DNA of 5,676 nucleotides from Acidobacteriota bacterium (GTDB lineage Bacteria > Acidobacteriota > Blastocatellia > Pyrinomonadales > Pyrinomonadaceae). Made by a program: the position numbers and the translations under genes. The notes beneath the pieces were generated by a model that was given only the letters and a program-made list of their open reading frames with translations, was not told where the DNA came from and searched no databases. The stretch covers positions 1 to 5,676 of the forward strand of contig CAUJFK010000141.1 of NCBI GenBank assembly GCA_963169175.1, given 5' to 3'. This document shows, one piece after another, positions 1 through 5,525 of this stretch (position 1 is the stretch's first letter; each line of letters opens with the position of its first letter).

Positions 1-395
1 CTGACCCAGACGGCGGTTCCGCCAATGGTGACAGGCGAGAACCTTGATCTTGCCGCTGCTCGGAGAGAGGCCGAGATCAATAGAGGATGGCCCCGGAGGA
101 CTTTTGCTTCATTAACACATCCACGCGAATCTATTAGGACCTGGACCTGAACCGAGCCATGAGCCCCAACATAGCGGGCAGCGTTCGGGTATTCAGGGTT
201 TACGAGGTCAATAATTTTGTTGTTAAGAACGCCGAATGACACGATGAAACTGCCTTTTGATCTTCTAAGCTTAATCGAACAGTCGGCAGCGTCGTTCGAT
301 TTATTGGCATTCTGGGCCACGGCAACTGCAATATGCGGGTAAGCGATGCATACCAGAAAGAGAGATAGGATAAGTAGAGAAAGTCTTGGCGTCAC
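1..395 (-). CDS. TonB C-terminal-domain protein, exported, C-terminus cut by window edge
   Basis: The minus strand reads 131 codons open from a GTG at 395 to the window edge. An in-frame TAA lies two codons before the GTG (404-402) and there is no in-frame ATG, so GTG is the only plausible start, although no clear ribosome binding site precedes it. Residues 4-27 are a hydrophobic export segment ending AVAVAQ, which could be a cleaved signal peptide or an anchor. Residues 62-131 match the TonB C-terminal domain: NPEYP at 66-70, the GSVQVQVLID strand at 80-89, then RGCVNEAKVL and GHPLL at 102-106, and a helix leading into RFSP at 118-121. Only about ten residues of the domain seem to be missing. 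TonB domains couple inner-membrane energy to outer-membrane receptors. Here the linker is only about 35 residues and not proline-rich, so a canonical TonB is unlikely. A stand-alone domain protein is the safer call. Confidence 0.8.
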   Translation of the reverse strand, partial: MTPRLSLLILSLFLVCIAYPHIAVAVAQNANKSNDAADCSIKLRRSKGSFIVSFGVLNNKIIDLVNPEYPNAARYVGAHGSVQVQVLIDSRGCVNEAKVLRGHPLLISASLRAAARSRFSPVTIGGTAVWV

Positions 396-551
396 TCTTG
401 ATTAGACAGCGGAAACGACAGATTGTTCCACTTATTCTTTCCGGCAGGCAATCAGTTTTCACCTATGATCCTAATTGAGTAATTTCGAAATATCGAGTTC
501 TGACAATGTTTGTTCTGTCCGCGAATTCGTATAGCCGAAAGTTTCTGTGCT
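396..551. other. Intergenic gap between two minus-strand genes
   Basis: These 156 bases separate the secreted repeat protein from the TonB-domain gene and should hold the end of one transcript and possibly the promoter of the next. I find no convincing terminator hairpin with a T-tract and no good -35/-10 pair. The only structure is a 10-bp perfect palindrome, ATTTCGAAAT, at 482-491, which is too short to interpret. Confidence 0.4.
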
Positions 552-1031
552 TTATTTGTCGATAGACAATGCAGTTGGATCCGCGGTTTTTACTTCGCTT
601 CCGAAAGAATTCAGGACAATGAGAAAAGCGGCGGTTTGGTAAAATTCTTTTTTGTTTGGCGATACGGTAAGAAATTTTGTTTCGAAGAGATTAAATTTTC
701 CGTCCTTTGTCCACTCGATCTCCATGCCGGAGCCGTTGTCATATTTACCGTTTTTATCGACAATGCCCAGCAGTTTGCCGTTCGCGGTGACCTTGCCCGT
801 TTTGTCGATCGTTGCAAGTGTCTTGCCGTCTAAATTCTTCAACGTTCCGTTCGCGTCCAGTACGCCGATCTGATTGCCGTGGACCGTGACCTTTCCGTCC
901 TTTTTGACCGAGATCATTTCCGCTTCGCCGTTTACTTTGATCGAGAAATCGTCGATTTGCAGCGATTGAGCAGAGGTAAATGCGATCAAGAAAAATATAG
1001 AGATGAAAACTGTACCAAATAGTTTATTCAT
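552..1031 (-). CDS. Small secreted protein of short GK/NG repeats, function unknown
   Basis: This 159-residue protein starts at the ATG at 1031. The same frame stays open to an ATG at 1097, but only the inner start puts a typical signal peptide at the N-terminus: lysine at 3, hydrophobic residues 4-19, and a TSA-QS cleavage site after about residue 21. The mature part, about 44-126, is made of degenerate units of roughly 16-18 residues, each with a DGK or NGK turn, a short strand, then an IG/LG-V-D turn: KDGKVTV, NGTLKNL, TGKVTAN, NGKYDNG, DGKFNLF. This looks like a beta-rich repeat. Residues 130-143 form a more hydrophobic tail (FYQTAAFLIVLNSF). Similar low-complexity 'GK..DG..LG' secreted proteins occur in several soil bacteria, but I cannot assign a family or role. 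It is probably periplasmic or cell-surface. A weak GAGA lies close before the start. The gene follows pdxJ on the same strand after 288 bases. Confidence 0.75.
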   Translation of the reverse strand: MNKLFGTVFISIFFLIAFTSAQSLQIDDFSIKVNGEAEMISVKKDGKVTVHGNQIGVLDANGTLKNLDGKTLATIDKTGKVTANGKLLGIVDKNGKYDNGSGMEIEWTKDGKFNLFETKFLTVSPNKKEFYQTAAFLIVLNSFGSEVKTADPTALSIDK

Positions 1032-1111
1032 AAGTCTCAATGATTTCAGAGGTTTGTGCTGCTGCAAGGATATGGACCGCCGGGGATTAGCGCCCACAGT
1101 TAGACAGAAAT

Positions 1112-1117
1112 ATTATA
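1112..1117 (-). promoter_or_regulatory. Candidate -10 element for the secreted repeat protein
   Basis: On the minus strand these bases read TATAAT, a perfect -10 consensus, about 80 bases upstream of the ATG at 1031. No good -35 hexamer is seen at the usual spacing (TACCTG at 17 bp is the best). If used, transcription would begin near 1105 and give a leader of about 75 bases. That would leave almost no leader for the alternative ATG at 1097, which also favours the inner start. Confidence 0.35.
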
Positions 1118-1200
1118 AACAAATTGCGACTGTTCAGGTAATTTTTTGTTCGGAACCGAAATGTCTGGCAAGTCACCTGATTCTATGGTGCTGGCGTATA

Positions 1201-1289
1201 TTTCGCGTCTCTTTGCGTGCTTGGCGAGCTTTGCGTGAGATGGAAATTGGTTTCACGCAAAGCCGCAAAGTTCGCAAAGACACGCGAAA
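1201..1289. repeat. Large imperfect palindrome of CTTTGCG heptamers
   Basis: Two arms, 1201-1240 and 1251-1289, are inverted copies of each other with about 34 matching positions over 40 columns and a single one-base gap. A 10-base spacer (1241-1250) lies between them. Each arm is itself a tandem of CTTTGCG-like heptamers at 8-9-base spacing: 1211, 1220 (variant CTTGGCG) and 1229 in the left arm, and CGCAAAG at 1256, 1264 and 1273 in the right arm. Each arm's outer end is TTTCGCG or its complement. As RNA it would fold into a long hairpin. It begins 30 bases after the pdxJ stop, so it could protect or end that transcript, although no T-tract follows it. It resembles dispersed intergenic palindromes of the REP type. 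I cannot count other copies from this window. Confidence 0.85.
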
Positions 1290-1319
1290 AGGAGAATTTG
1301 CTTTACGCACCACATCGTC

Positions 1320-2066
1320 TTAAATTTGGATCGCTTCGATCATTTCCTTTACCGCCTGATTCAACCCCACAAAAACGGAACGCGAAATAATATTATGGCC
1401 GATGCTAAATTCGGTGATCTCGGGAATTGCTGCGAGAGCGCCGACGTTGCGATATGTGAGGCCGTGGCCTGCGGCAACGATCAAACCGAGGGATTGGGCA
1501 TGAACGGCGGCGGCGGCGATGCGTGAGACTGCGGCGGCGGCCTTTTGGGCGCCTTCGCCGTGGGCGGCACGGGATGAGAGTGTGAGTTCGGCGTATTCGG
1601 CGGTGCAGAGTTCGATCTGCTGGGCACCGACCCGCTTTGCCGCGTCGATCTGCTCTGTATCGGGATCGATGAAAATGCTGACAAATATTTCTGCTTCTTT
1701 TAACTTTTCAATGGCGGAACTTACCGTTTCGATGTTGCCTATAACATCCAGCCCGCCTTCGGTCGTGATCTCGTTCGGGCTTTCGGGGACAAGCGACACG
1801 GCGTCGGGCTTCGTCTGCAATGCGATCGCGACCATCTCGTCCGTCGCGGCCATTTCGACGTTCAGATATGTCGTGACAACATCCCGAAGCAGTTCAATAT
1901 CGCGGTCCTGAATATGTCTCCGATCGCCGCGAAGATGCACGGTGATACCGTCAGCACCGGCCTGTTCGCAGATGACAGCGGCCGTGATAATGCTCGGCTC
2001 GATAGTTTTGCGGGCCTCGCGTATAGTGGCGACGTGGTCGATGTTGACGTTGAGCTTTGCGGTCAT
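1320..2066 (-). CDS. pdxJ: Pyridoxine 5'-phosphate synthase
   Basis: PdxJ condenses 3-amino-2-oxopropyl phosphate with 1-deoxy-D-xylulose 5-phosphate in the cytoplasm to make pyridoxine 5'-phosphate, the ring-closing step of DXP-dependent vitamin B6 synthesis. The 248-residue length is normal, a few residues over the E. coli protein. Family signatures are present throughout: NIDHVATIR at 8-16, HLRGDRRHI at 44-52 with H44 matching E. coli H45, NVEMA with E71 matching E72, LVPE at 92-95, TTEGGLD at 101-107, and AGHGLTY at 199-205 with H201 matching H193. One conserved block is altered: the usual ELHTG reads ELCTA (152-156), and the following loop is about eight residues longer than in E. coli. 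The start ATG overlaps the stop of the DUF5615 gene as ATGA (2066-2063), which suggests translational coupling. A weak GAG lies close before the ATG. The product call is near certain. Confidence 0.96.
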   Translation of the reverse strand: MTAKLNVNIDHVATIREARKTIEPSIITAAVICEQAGADGITVHLRGDRRHIQDRDIELLRDVVTTYLNVEMAATDEMVAIALQTKPDAVSLVPESPNEITTEGGLDVIGNIETVSSAIEKLKEAEIFVSIFIDPDTEQIDAAKRVGAQQIELCTAEYAELTLSSRAAHGEGAQKAAAAVSRIAAAAVHAQSLGLIVAAGHGLTYRNVGALAAIPEITEFSIGHNIISRSVFVGLNQAVKEMIEAIQI

Positions 2067-2419
2067 AAGTCTCGTTGTCGAAGGTTTCCACGGGAAAGCA
2101 CCGTGAGCTTTCCGCTAAAGCTTGATCCAACTTCTGTTATGTGCATGAGGATCAATTCGCCGATCTCGGCAGGGCGGAATCTTACTAAGCGACAATAAAT
2201 AATGCCGGCGGAAAACGGGAACTGATTCTTGAAGATAAGTTCGCCAAAATCTCTATCGTTGGTGATTATGACAAGGCCTTCGGACTCCGCGAGCTCAAGA
2301 ATGACCTCATCGTCCACCGACGGATATTCTTCCCTGATCGATATTACGCGGTAGCCCGCGTCCCTGAGAAGGAGAATTGAGGGACGCGGGATATGTTCAT
2401 CGGCGATAAAACCGTTCAT
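2063..2419 (-). CDS. DUF5615 PIN-like protein, predicted toxin nuclease
   Basis: This 118-residue protein matches the DUF5615 PIN-like family (COG4634-type). The family is predicted to be the nuclease half of a toxin-antitoxin pair, usually beside a DUF433 gene. Visible marks are the N-terminal strand with the acidic pair ADEHIPRP (D7, E8), the DAGYRVISIREEYPSVDDEV stretch with acidic D36, D37 and E38, and the strand-turn VIITNDRDFGELIF with D55 and D57. The spacing of acidic residues is that expected of a PIN-type metal site. The C-terminal part (72-118) holds a GIIYCRL strand and a helix, as in the family. The gene overlaps the DUF433 gene upstream by 4 bp (ATGA, 2419-2416) and pdxJ downstream by 4 bp. 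No strong ribosome binding site of its own is seen, so coupling to the antitoxin gene is likely. Nuclease activity and toxicity are inferred from the family, not shown here. Confidence 0.88.
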   Translation of the reverse strand: MNGFIADEHIPRPSILLLRDAGYRVISIREEYPSVDDEVILELAESEGLVIITNDRDFGELIFKNQFPFSAGIIYCRLVRFRPAEIGELILMHITEVGSSFSGKLTVLSRGNLRQRDL

Positions 2420-2655
2420 TTCCGCTTCGCAGGCAAACTAAGGACCCAGCCGTCGTTCATAGAGTCAGCCGCATATGCGAAAACCGCGCGAAGATCCTCG
2501 AGTGATAGATTCGGATAGCTGTCTAAAACCTCACGTTCCGTCCAGCCATCGGCAAATCGACCTAGAATAAACTCAACGGTCAACCGGGTTCCGCGAACTA
2601 CTGGTTTGCCGACCATGACCTTAGGATTTGTAGTAATTCGATCTTCCCAATTCAT
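2416..2655 (-). CDS. DUF433 protein, predicted antitoxin
   Basis: This 79-residue protein is a DUF433 member (COG2442-type), a small winged-helix-like domain that is predicted to bind DNA and neutralise its neighbour. The signature runs from the N-terminus: RITTNPKVMVGKPVVRGTRL (6-25), then the helix EFILGRFADGWTEREVLDSYP (29-49) and LSLEDLRAVFAYAAD (51-65). A short basic tail ends PAKRK. Full length is usual for the family. It lies 15 bases after the stop of the glycosyltransferase and its own stop overlaps the start of the DUF5615 gene as ATGA. The order antitoxin-then-toxin is typical of type II modules and allows autoregulation by the pair. No Shine-Dalgarno is visible, but a perfect TATAAT sits 6 bases before the ATG, so it may be translated from a leaderless transcript or by read-through from the glycosyltransferase. 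Confidence 0.88.
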   Translation of the reverse strand: MNWEDRITTNPKVMVGKPVVRGTRLTVEFILGRFADGWTEREVLDSYPNLSLEDLRAVFAYAADSMNDGWVLSLPAKRK

Positions 2656-2661
2656 AACGAT

Positions 2662-2667
2662 ATTATA
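2662..2667 (-). promoter_or_regulatory. Candidate -10 element of the DUF433/DUF5615/pdxJ unit
   Basis: The 15-base gap after the glycosyltransferase stop contains a minus-strand TATAAT. Six bases (2661-2656) then separate it from the DUF433 ATG, so a transcript starting at normal spacing would begin at or very near the A of the start codon. No recognisable -35 is found 16-18 bases upstream. Because the gap is AT-rich the match could be chance. Confidence 0.35.
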
Positions 2668-2670
2668 CGT

Positions 2671-3417
2671 CTATTCGCCATCTGTTGCATAGATTCCATT
2701 TCTGGCATTTCTGCGGATCTGCCGCACTTCGTCGAACATCCTCAGGCTATCGCGGACGACGCTTACTTTGCTTCGTTCGTCGTTGTTCCAGCGGACGGGT
2801 ATCTCCTTGAGCCGCAGGCCGTGGAGGCGGGCGACGTAGAGAAATTCGACGTCGAAACCGAACCGGTCGATCTTCATTACATCCAGCAGCGGGCGAAATT
2901 GTGCGATATTAAACGCTTTAAATCCGCACTGTGTGTCCCAGAAAGGCATTCCTGTCATCAGGCGAACGACAAGATTAAATACTTTTCCGCCCTGTTCCCG
3001 CCGCCACGGCTGGTGAGTCCCGATCAGGCTACGGTCGAGTGCCCGCGAGCCAAATGTCACCTCATACTCTCCGGCTACGATCGGATCGATCAATTTGCAC
3101 ATCTCCTCGATCGGAGTGGAGAGATCGGCGTCGCTAAAAAGTGCGATCTCACCTTCGGCGGCACGGAGGCCGGTTTTGACTGCAAAACCCTTGCCGCGGT
3201 TGGCTTCATAGCGAATAACACGTGCCGAAACGGCCGGGAATTCCGCAAAGACAGCCCGGGCTGCATCGGCCGTGCGATCGTGCGAACCATCATCAACGAC
3301 AATGACCTCCGCGGATATCTGATGGCTGCCGATATGTGCAAGCATTGTACGGAGGGATTCGCCAAGGCGTTCTTCCTCTTCATACGCGGGCACAACGATG
3401 GAAATTTGGGGCTTCAT
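2671..3417 (-). CDS. GT2 glycosyltransferase, polyprenyl-phosphate sugar synthase-like (ALG5/DPM1 type)
   Basis: The 248 residues form a GT-A family 2 domain with no membrane segment. In order: ISIVVPAYEEEERL (5-18, nucleotide-binding strand), VIVVDDGSHDRT (38-49), ANRGKGFAVKTG (72-83), the metal-binding FSDADLSTP (94-102, D96 and D98), TFGSRAL (121-127), DTQCGFKAF (161-169) and FGFDVEFLYVA (186-196, catalytic-base region), then the EIPVRW strand (205-210). The RGKG..VKTG, SDADLSTP, QCGFK and GFDVEF set is typical of dolichyl/undecaprenyl-phosphate glucosyl- or mannosyltransferases. These move a hexose from a nucleotide sugar onto polyprenyl phosphate at the inner face of the membrane, for later use in glycan or protein glycosylation. 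Sugar and lipid cannot be told from sequence. It is the first gene of the minus-strand cluster. Its ATG is preceded by pyrimidine-rich sequence with no clear ribosome binding site, but no other start fits the family N-terminus. Confidence 0.9.
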   Translation of the reverse strand: MKPQISIVVPAYEEEERLGESLRTMLAHIGSHQISAEVIVVDDGSHDRTADAARAVFAEFPAVSARVIRYEANRGKGFAVKTGLRAAEGEIALFSDADLSTPIEEMCKLIDPIVAGEYEVTFGSRALDRSLIGTHQPWRREQGGKVFNLVVRLMTGMPFWDTQCGFKAFNIAQFRPLLDVMKIDRFGFDVEFLYVARLHGLRLKEIPVRWNNDERSKVSVVRDSLRMFDEVRQIRRNARNGIYATDGE

Positions 3418-3724
3418 CGGGCAAAAGCAAGATGTTAAGGTGTTGCAGGTAAAAAGTAAATGCGTCGGAGCAGTGAACGGGCTACCTCATGGGCAACCTG
3501 GTCCTACCTTCGCCATTTCCGCGAATAGACGCCCTTGTTTCGTCCATTTTCGTATCCTCGTTTCGGCCGTTTCGGATTTAGGTCTTGCGTCGCCGCCGCG
3601 AAATACGCAAAACCAGAATGAAAGTCCCGAAGATGAGAAACGCAAATTCATCAGATTTGTCTTGAATTCGCCCCGCCGGATCATCGTTCTACAACCACGT
3701 TCGCCGATTCGACAACTAATCTTG

Positions 3725-3733
3725 TGATATATT
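3725..3733 (+). promoter_or_regulatory. Candidate extended -10 promoter of the S41 protease gene
   Basis: The sequence TGATATATT fits an extended -10 (TG, one base, then TATATT at 3728-3733), 25 bases before the protease ATG. A second TATATT occurs at 3736-3741, but a start from it would leave little room for the ribosome binding site. No strong -35 is seen at standard spacing, which extended -10 promoters tolerate. Confidence 0.35.
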
Positions 3734-3746
3734 CGTATATTGTCCT

Positions 3747-3750
3747 GGAG
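3747..3750 (+). promoter_or_regulatory. Ribosome binding site of the S41 protease gene
   Basis: GGAG, within CTGGAGA, lies eight bases before the ATG at 3759. It is the clearest Shine-Dalgarno sequence in the window and fixes the protease start, which also gives a sensible N-terminal membrane segment. Confidence 0.7.
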
Positions 3751-3758
3751 ATCGCGTA

Positions 3759-5378
3759 ATGGAGAAAAAGTTTCTTATCGGTGCGGTTGTTCTGGTGATC
3801 GTTGGGGCGATCGTCGGTGGAGTGTTTGGCCGGCTGTCGCCGATCTCGGCGAGTACTGAGCTGACAGCCGCGCGTGTTGTCAGCGATTATCGCGAGGCCC
3901 TGGACATTATAGATAAAAATTACGCTGGCAAGGTCGATCACGAAAAGATAACTGATGCCTCGATCCAAAGCATGCTTTGGACGCTTGACCCGCATTCCGC
4001 ATTTTTTACCCACGAAGAGTTCAAAAAGCTTTACGAGGAACAGGCATCCAAATTTTACGGGATTGGCGTTTCTATATTGCAGCATCGGGACGCGGTATAC
4101 ATTCAATCAGTAGTGCCGGACACACCCGCGGATAAGGCCGGGCTGCGGTATGGCGACAAGTTTCTCGCGGTTGACGGCAAGGACGCGACCGAATGGACGA
4201 GTTCCGAGGTTTCAAGCAACGTTCGCGGCGACCGTGGCACCACGGTCAAGCTTAAGGTCGAGCGCGCCGGCGTGGCCCAACCGCTTGAGTTCAGTATAGT
4301 TCGCGGCGGCGTGCCGCTTCCGTCGATCCGCAATTATTTTATGCTGCCGAATGGCGTTGGCTATGTTGGCTTGATCGGCGGATTTCAGGAGACGACCTCG
4401 GCGGAGCTTGATGAAGCGGTTGCGGCTCTGCAGAAGCAGGGAATGAAGAGCCTCATTCTTGACCTTCGCAATAATCCTGGCGGCCTGTTGCCGCAGGCTG
4501 TTGAGGTAGTGAGCCGGTTTATTCCGGCCGACCGGACAGTTGTTTCGGTCAAAGGGCGATCGCGGTACGCGAATACGGAAGAACTGCGTACGACGGGCGG
4601 AAAAACGTATGATCTTCCACTCGTGGTCATGATCAACGGCGGTTCAGCCTCGGCGTCAGAGATAGTTGCGGGGGCGATACAGGATTATCACCGCGGCGTC
4701 ATTCTTGGGACCGAAAGCTTTGGCAAGGGTCTTGTCCAGCGTGTTTTTCCGCTGCCGTACAGCACGGGCCTCACCTTAACGATGGCGCGATATTACACGC
4801 CGTTTGGCCGCTCGCTCCAGCGGGATTATTCGAATGGTTCTATCTATGAATACTATTCTCACTCTGATCCGACTGGCGCGGACCTAAAGCCGAAACCCGC
4901 GGGTCAGGCTGTGACAACGCCGGATGGACGCGTTCTTTACGGCGGCCGCGGCATCGAGCCCGATATTCTCGTAAAACCGGCCGAGAACGGCACGCTTCGA
5001 TTCCGGATCAATGAAGCAGCGTTCTATTTTGTCCGACAGCTTGTTGCCGGCAAGATCGCGGGATTTGAGAATTACAAGATCGATAAACAGGATTTTCGAC
5101 TCAGCTTTCCGCAGGGAAGTTTGAATGTCGATGATAAGCTGATGGCCGCATTCCGGCAGTACGCGGTAGCTTTGAAAGATTCGGGCCTGACGGCGGCGAA
5201 TATCAATACTCTTTTGGATCACGCCCGGACACGCGTTCGTGAGGAGCTGGCAACAGCAACGCATTCAAGCGAGGCCGGATCGCAGGTGCTTCTTGAAGTA
5301 GATCCGCAGATACTAAAAGCGATCGAAGTAATGCCGGAAGCGAAGCGGCTTTCCGGCCTGCCGATAGCAAAGAACTAA
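3759..5378 (+). CDS. Carboxyl-terminal processing protease, S41 family, with PDZ domain
   Basis: This 539-residue protein is a CtpA/Prc-type serine protease. It cuts proteins near the C-terminus on the outer side of the inner membrane. Residues 5-25 are a membrane anchor or signal segment after a basic MEKK start. Residues 40-95 form the usual helical lead-in with DPHSAFF (77-83). A PDZ domain spans about 98-182 (FYGIGVSI, VVPDTPADKAGLRYGD, and a following strand-helix pair). The S41 core spans about 195-405: LDLRNNPGGLL (234-244), NGGSASASEI (293-302) with nucleophile S298, D309 in AIQD, and GTESFGKGLVQ (317-327) with general base K323. These keep the same 11 and 25 spacing as E. coli Prc S430, D441 and K455. 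RGIEPDI (397-403) closes the core. The last 130 residues are an extra, mostly helical region ending LPIAKN. The gene has its own ribosome binding site and is followed by a terminator, so it is probably monocistronic. Its substrates are unknown. Confidence 0.95.
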   Translation: MEKKFLIGAVVLVIVGAIVGGVFGRLSPISASTELTAARVVSDYREALDIIDKNYAGKVDHEKITDASIQSMLWTLDPHSAFFTHEEFKKLYEEQASKFYGIGVSILQHRDAVYIQSVVPDTPADKAGLRYGDKFLAVDGKDATEWTSSEVSSNVRGDRGTTVKLKVERAGVAQPLEFSIVRGGVPLPSIRNYFMLPNGVGYVGLIGGFQETTSAELDEAVAALQKQGMKSLILDLRNNPGGLLPQAVEVVSRFIPADRTVVSVKGRSRYANTEELRTTGGKTYDLPLVVMINGGSASASEIVAGAIQDYHRGVILGTESFGKGLVQRVFPLPYSTGLTLTMARYYTPFGRSLQRDYSNGSIYEYYSHSDPTGADLKPKPAGQAVTTPDGRVLYGGRGIEPDILVKPAENGTLRFRINEAAFYFVRQLVAGKIAGFENYKIDKQDFRLSFPQGSLNVDDKLMAAFRQYAVALKDSGLTAANINTLLDHARTRVREELATATHSSEAGSQVLLEVDPQILKAIEVMPEAKRLSGLPIAKN

Positions 5379-5401
5379 AGCTGCGCTTTTCTCGATGCGG
5401 G

Positions 5402-5428
5402 GACGAACTCAATTCGGGTTCGTCTTTT
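5402..5428 (+). terminator. Rho-independent terminator after the S41 protease
   Basis: GACGAAC at 5402-5408 pairs with GTTCGTC at 5418-5424. A G-U and a C-G pair (5409/5417 and 5410/5416) extend the stem to nine pairs around a five-base loop, AATTC. TTTT (5425-5428) follows directly, and another TTTT comes two bases later. It lies 23 bases past the protease stop and separates that gene from the phosphofructokinase gene downstream. Confidence 0.85.
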
Positions 5429-5525
5429 GCTTTTGCCGTTCATTCTGCCGGCGCCGGGCGCGGCTTCTCTCACGCGGTTCTGCATTTTCAGGATTTTCAT
5501 TTAAACTAGTTTTGGCGTTTTTTCT

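Larger units (their letters stand above)
3418..3758. other. Divergent intergenic region, no gene supported
   Basis: This 341-base stretch lies between the minus-strand glycosyltransferase and the plus-strand S41 protease and should carry promoters for both. Short open frames cross it on each strand but none has family-like composition or a ribosome binding site, so I call no gene. It contains four TTTCG pentamers at 3538, 3548, 3561 and 3570, and a small hairpin with arms TTGCGT (3585-3590) and ACGCAA (3605-3610). The last 35 bases are AT-rich and hold the probable protease promoter. I find no tRNA or riboswitch fold. Confidence 0.5.

Noticed and set aside
500..520. GACA/TGTC inverted arms after the secreted protein gene as a terminator
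   Set aside because: Arms are only four bases with a long loop and no T-tract on the minus strand.
1032..1097. Longer start of the secreted repeat protein at the ATG at 1097
   Set aside because: The added 22 residues (basic, non-hydrophobic) would bury the signal peptide inside the protein, and the TATAAT at 1112-1117 would leave almost no leader. The inner ATG at 1031 gives a normal signal peptide.
2821..3438. 205-residue plus-strand open frame opposite the glycosyltransferase
   Set aside because: The minus strand here encodes a clear GT2 domain. The plus-strand frame is a shadow made by codon bias.
3487..3684. 65-residue minus-strand open frame in the divergent intergenic region
   Set aside because: It has no ribosome binding site, no recognisable family features and an irregular composition, and it overlaps another open frame on the opposite strand. 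It is best seen as chance.
3681..4106. 141-residue minus-strand open frame over the start of the S41 protease
   Set aside because: It is antisense to a certain gene with clear catalytic motifs and shows no family features of its own.
5448..5457. Perfect 10-bp palindrome CCGGCGCCGG between the terminator and the phosphofructokinase gene
   Set aside because: It is too short and GC-simple to call an operator, has no second copy in the window and no T-tract that would make it a terminator.
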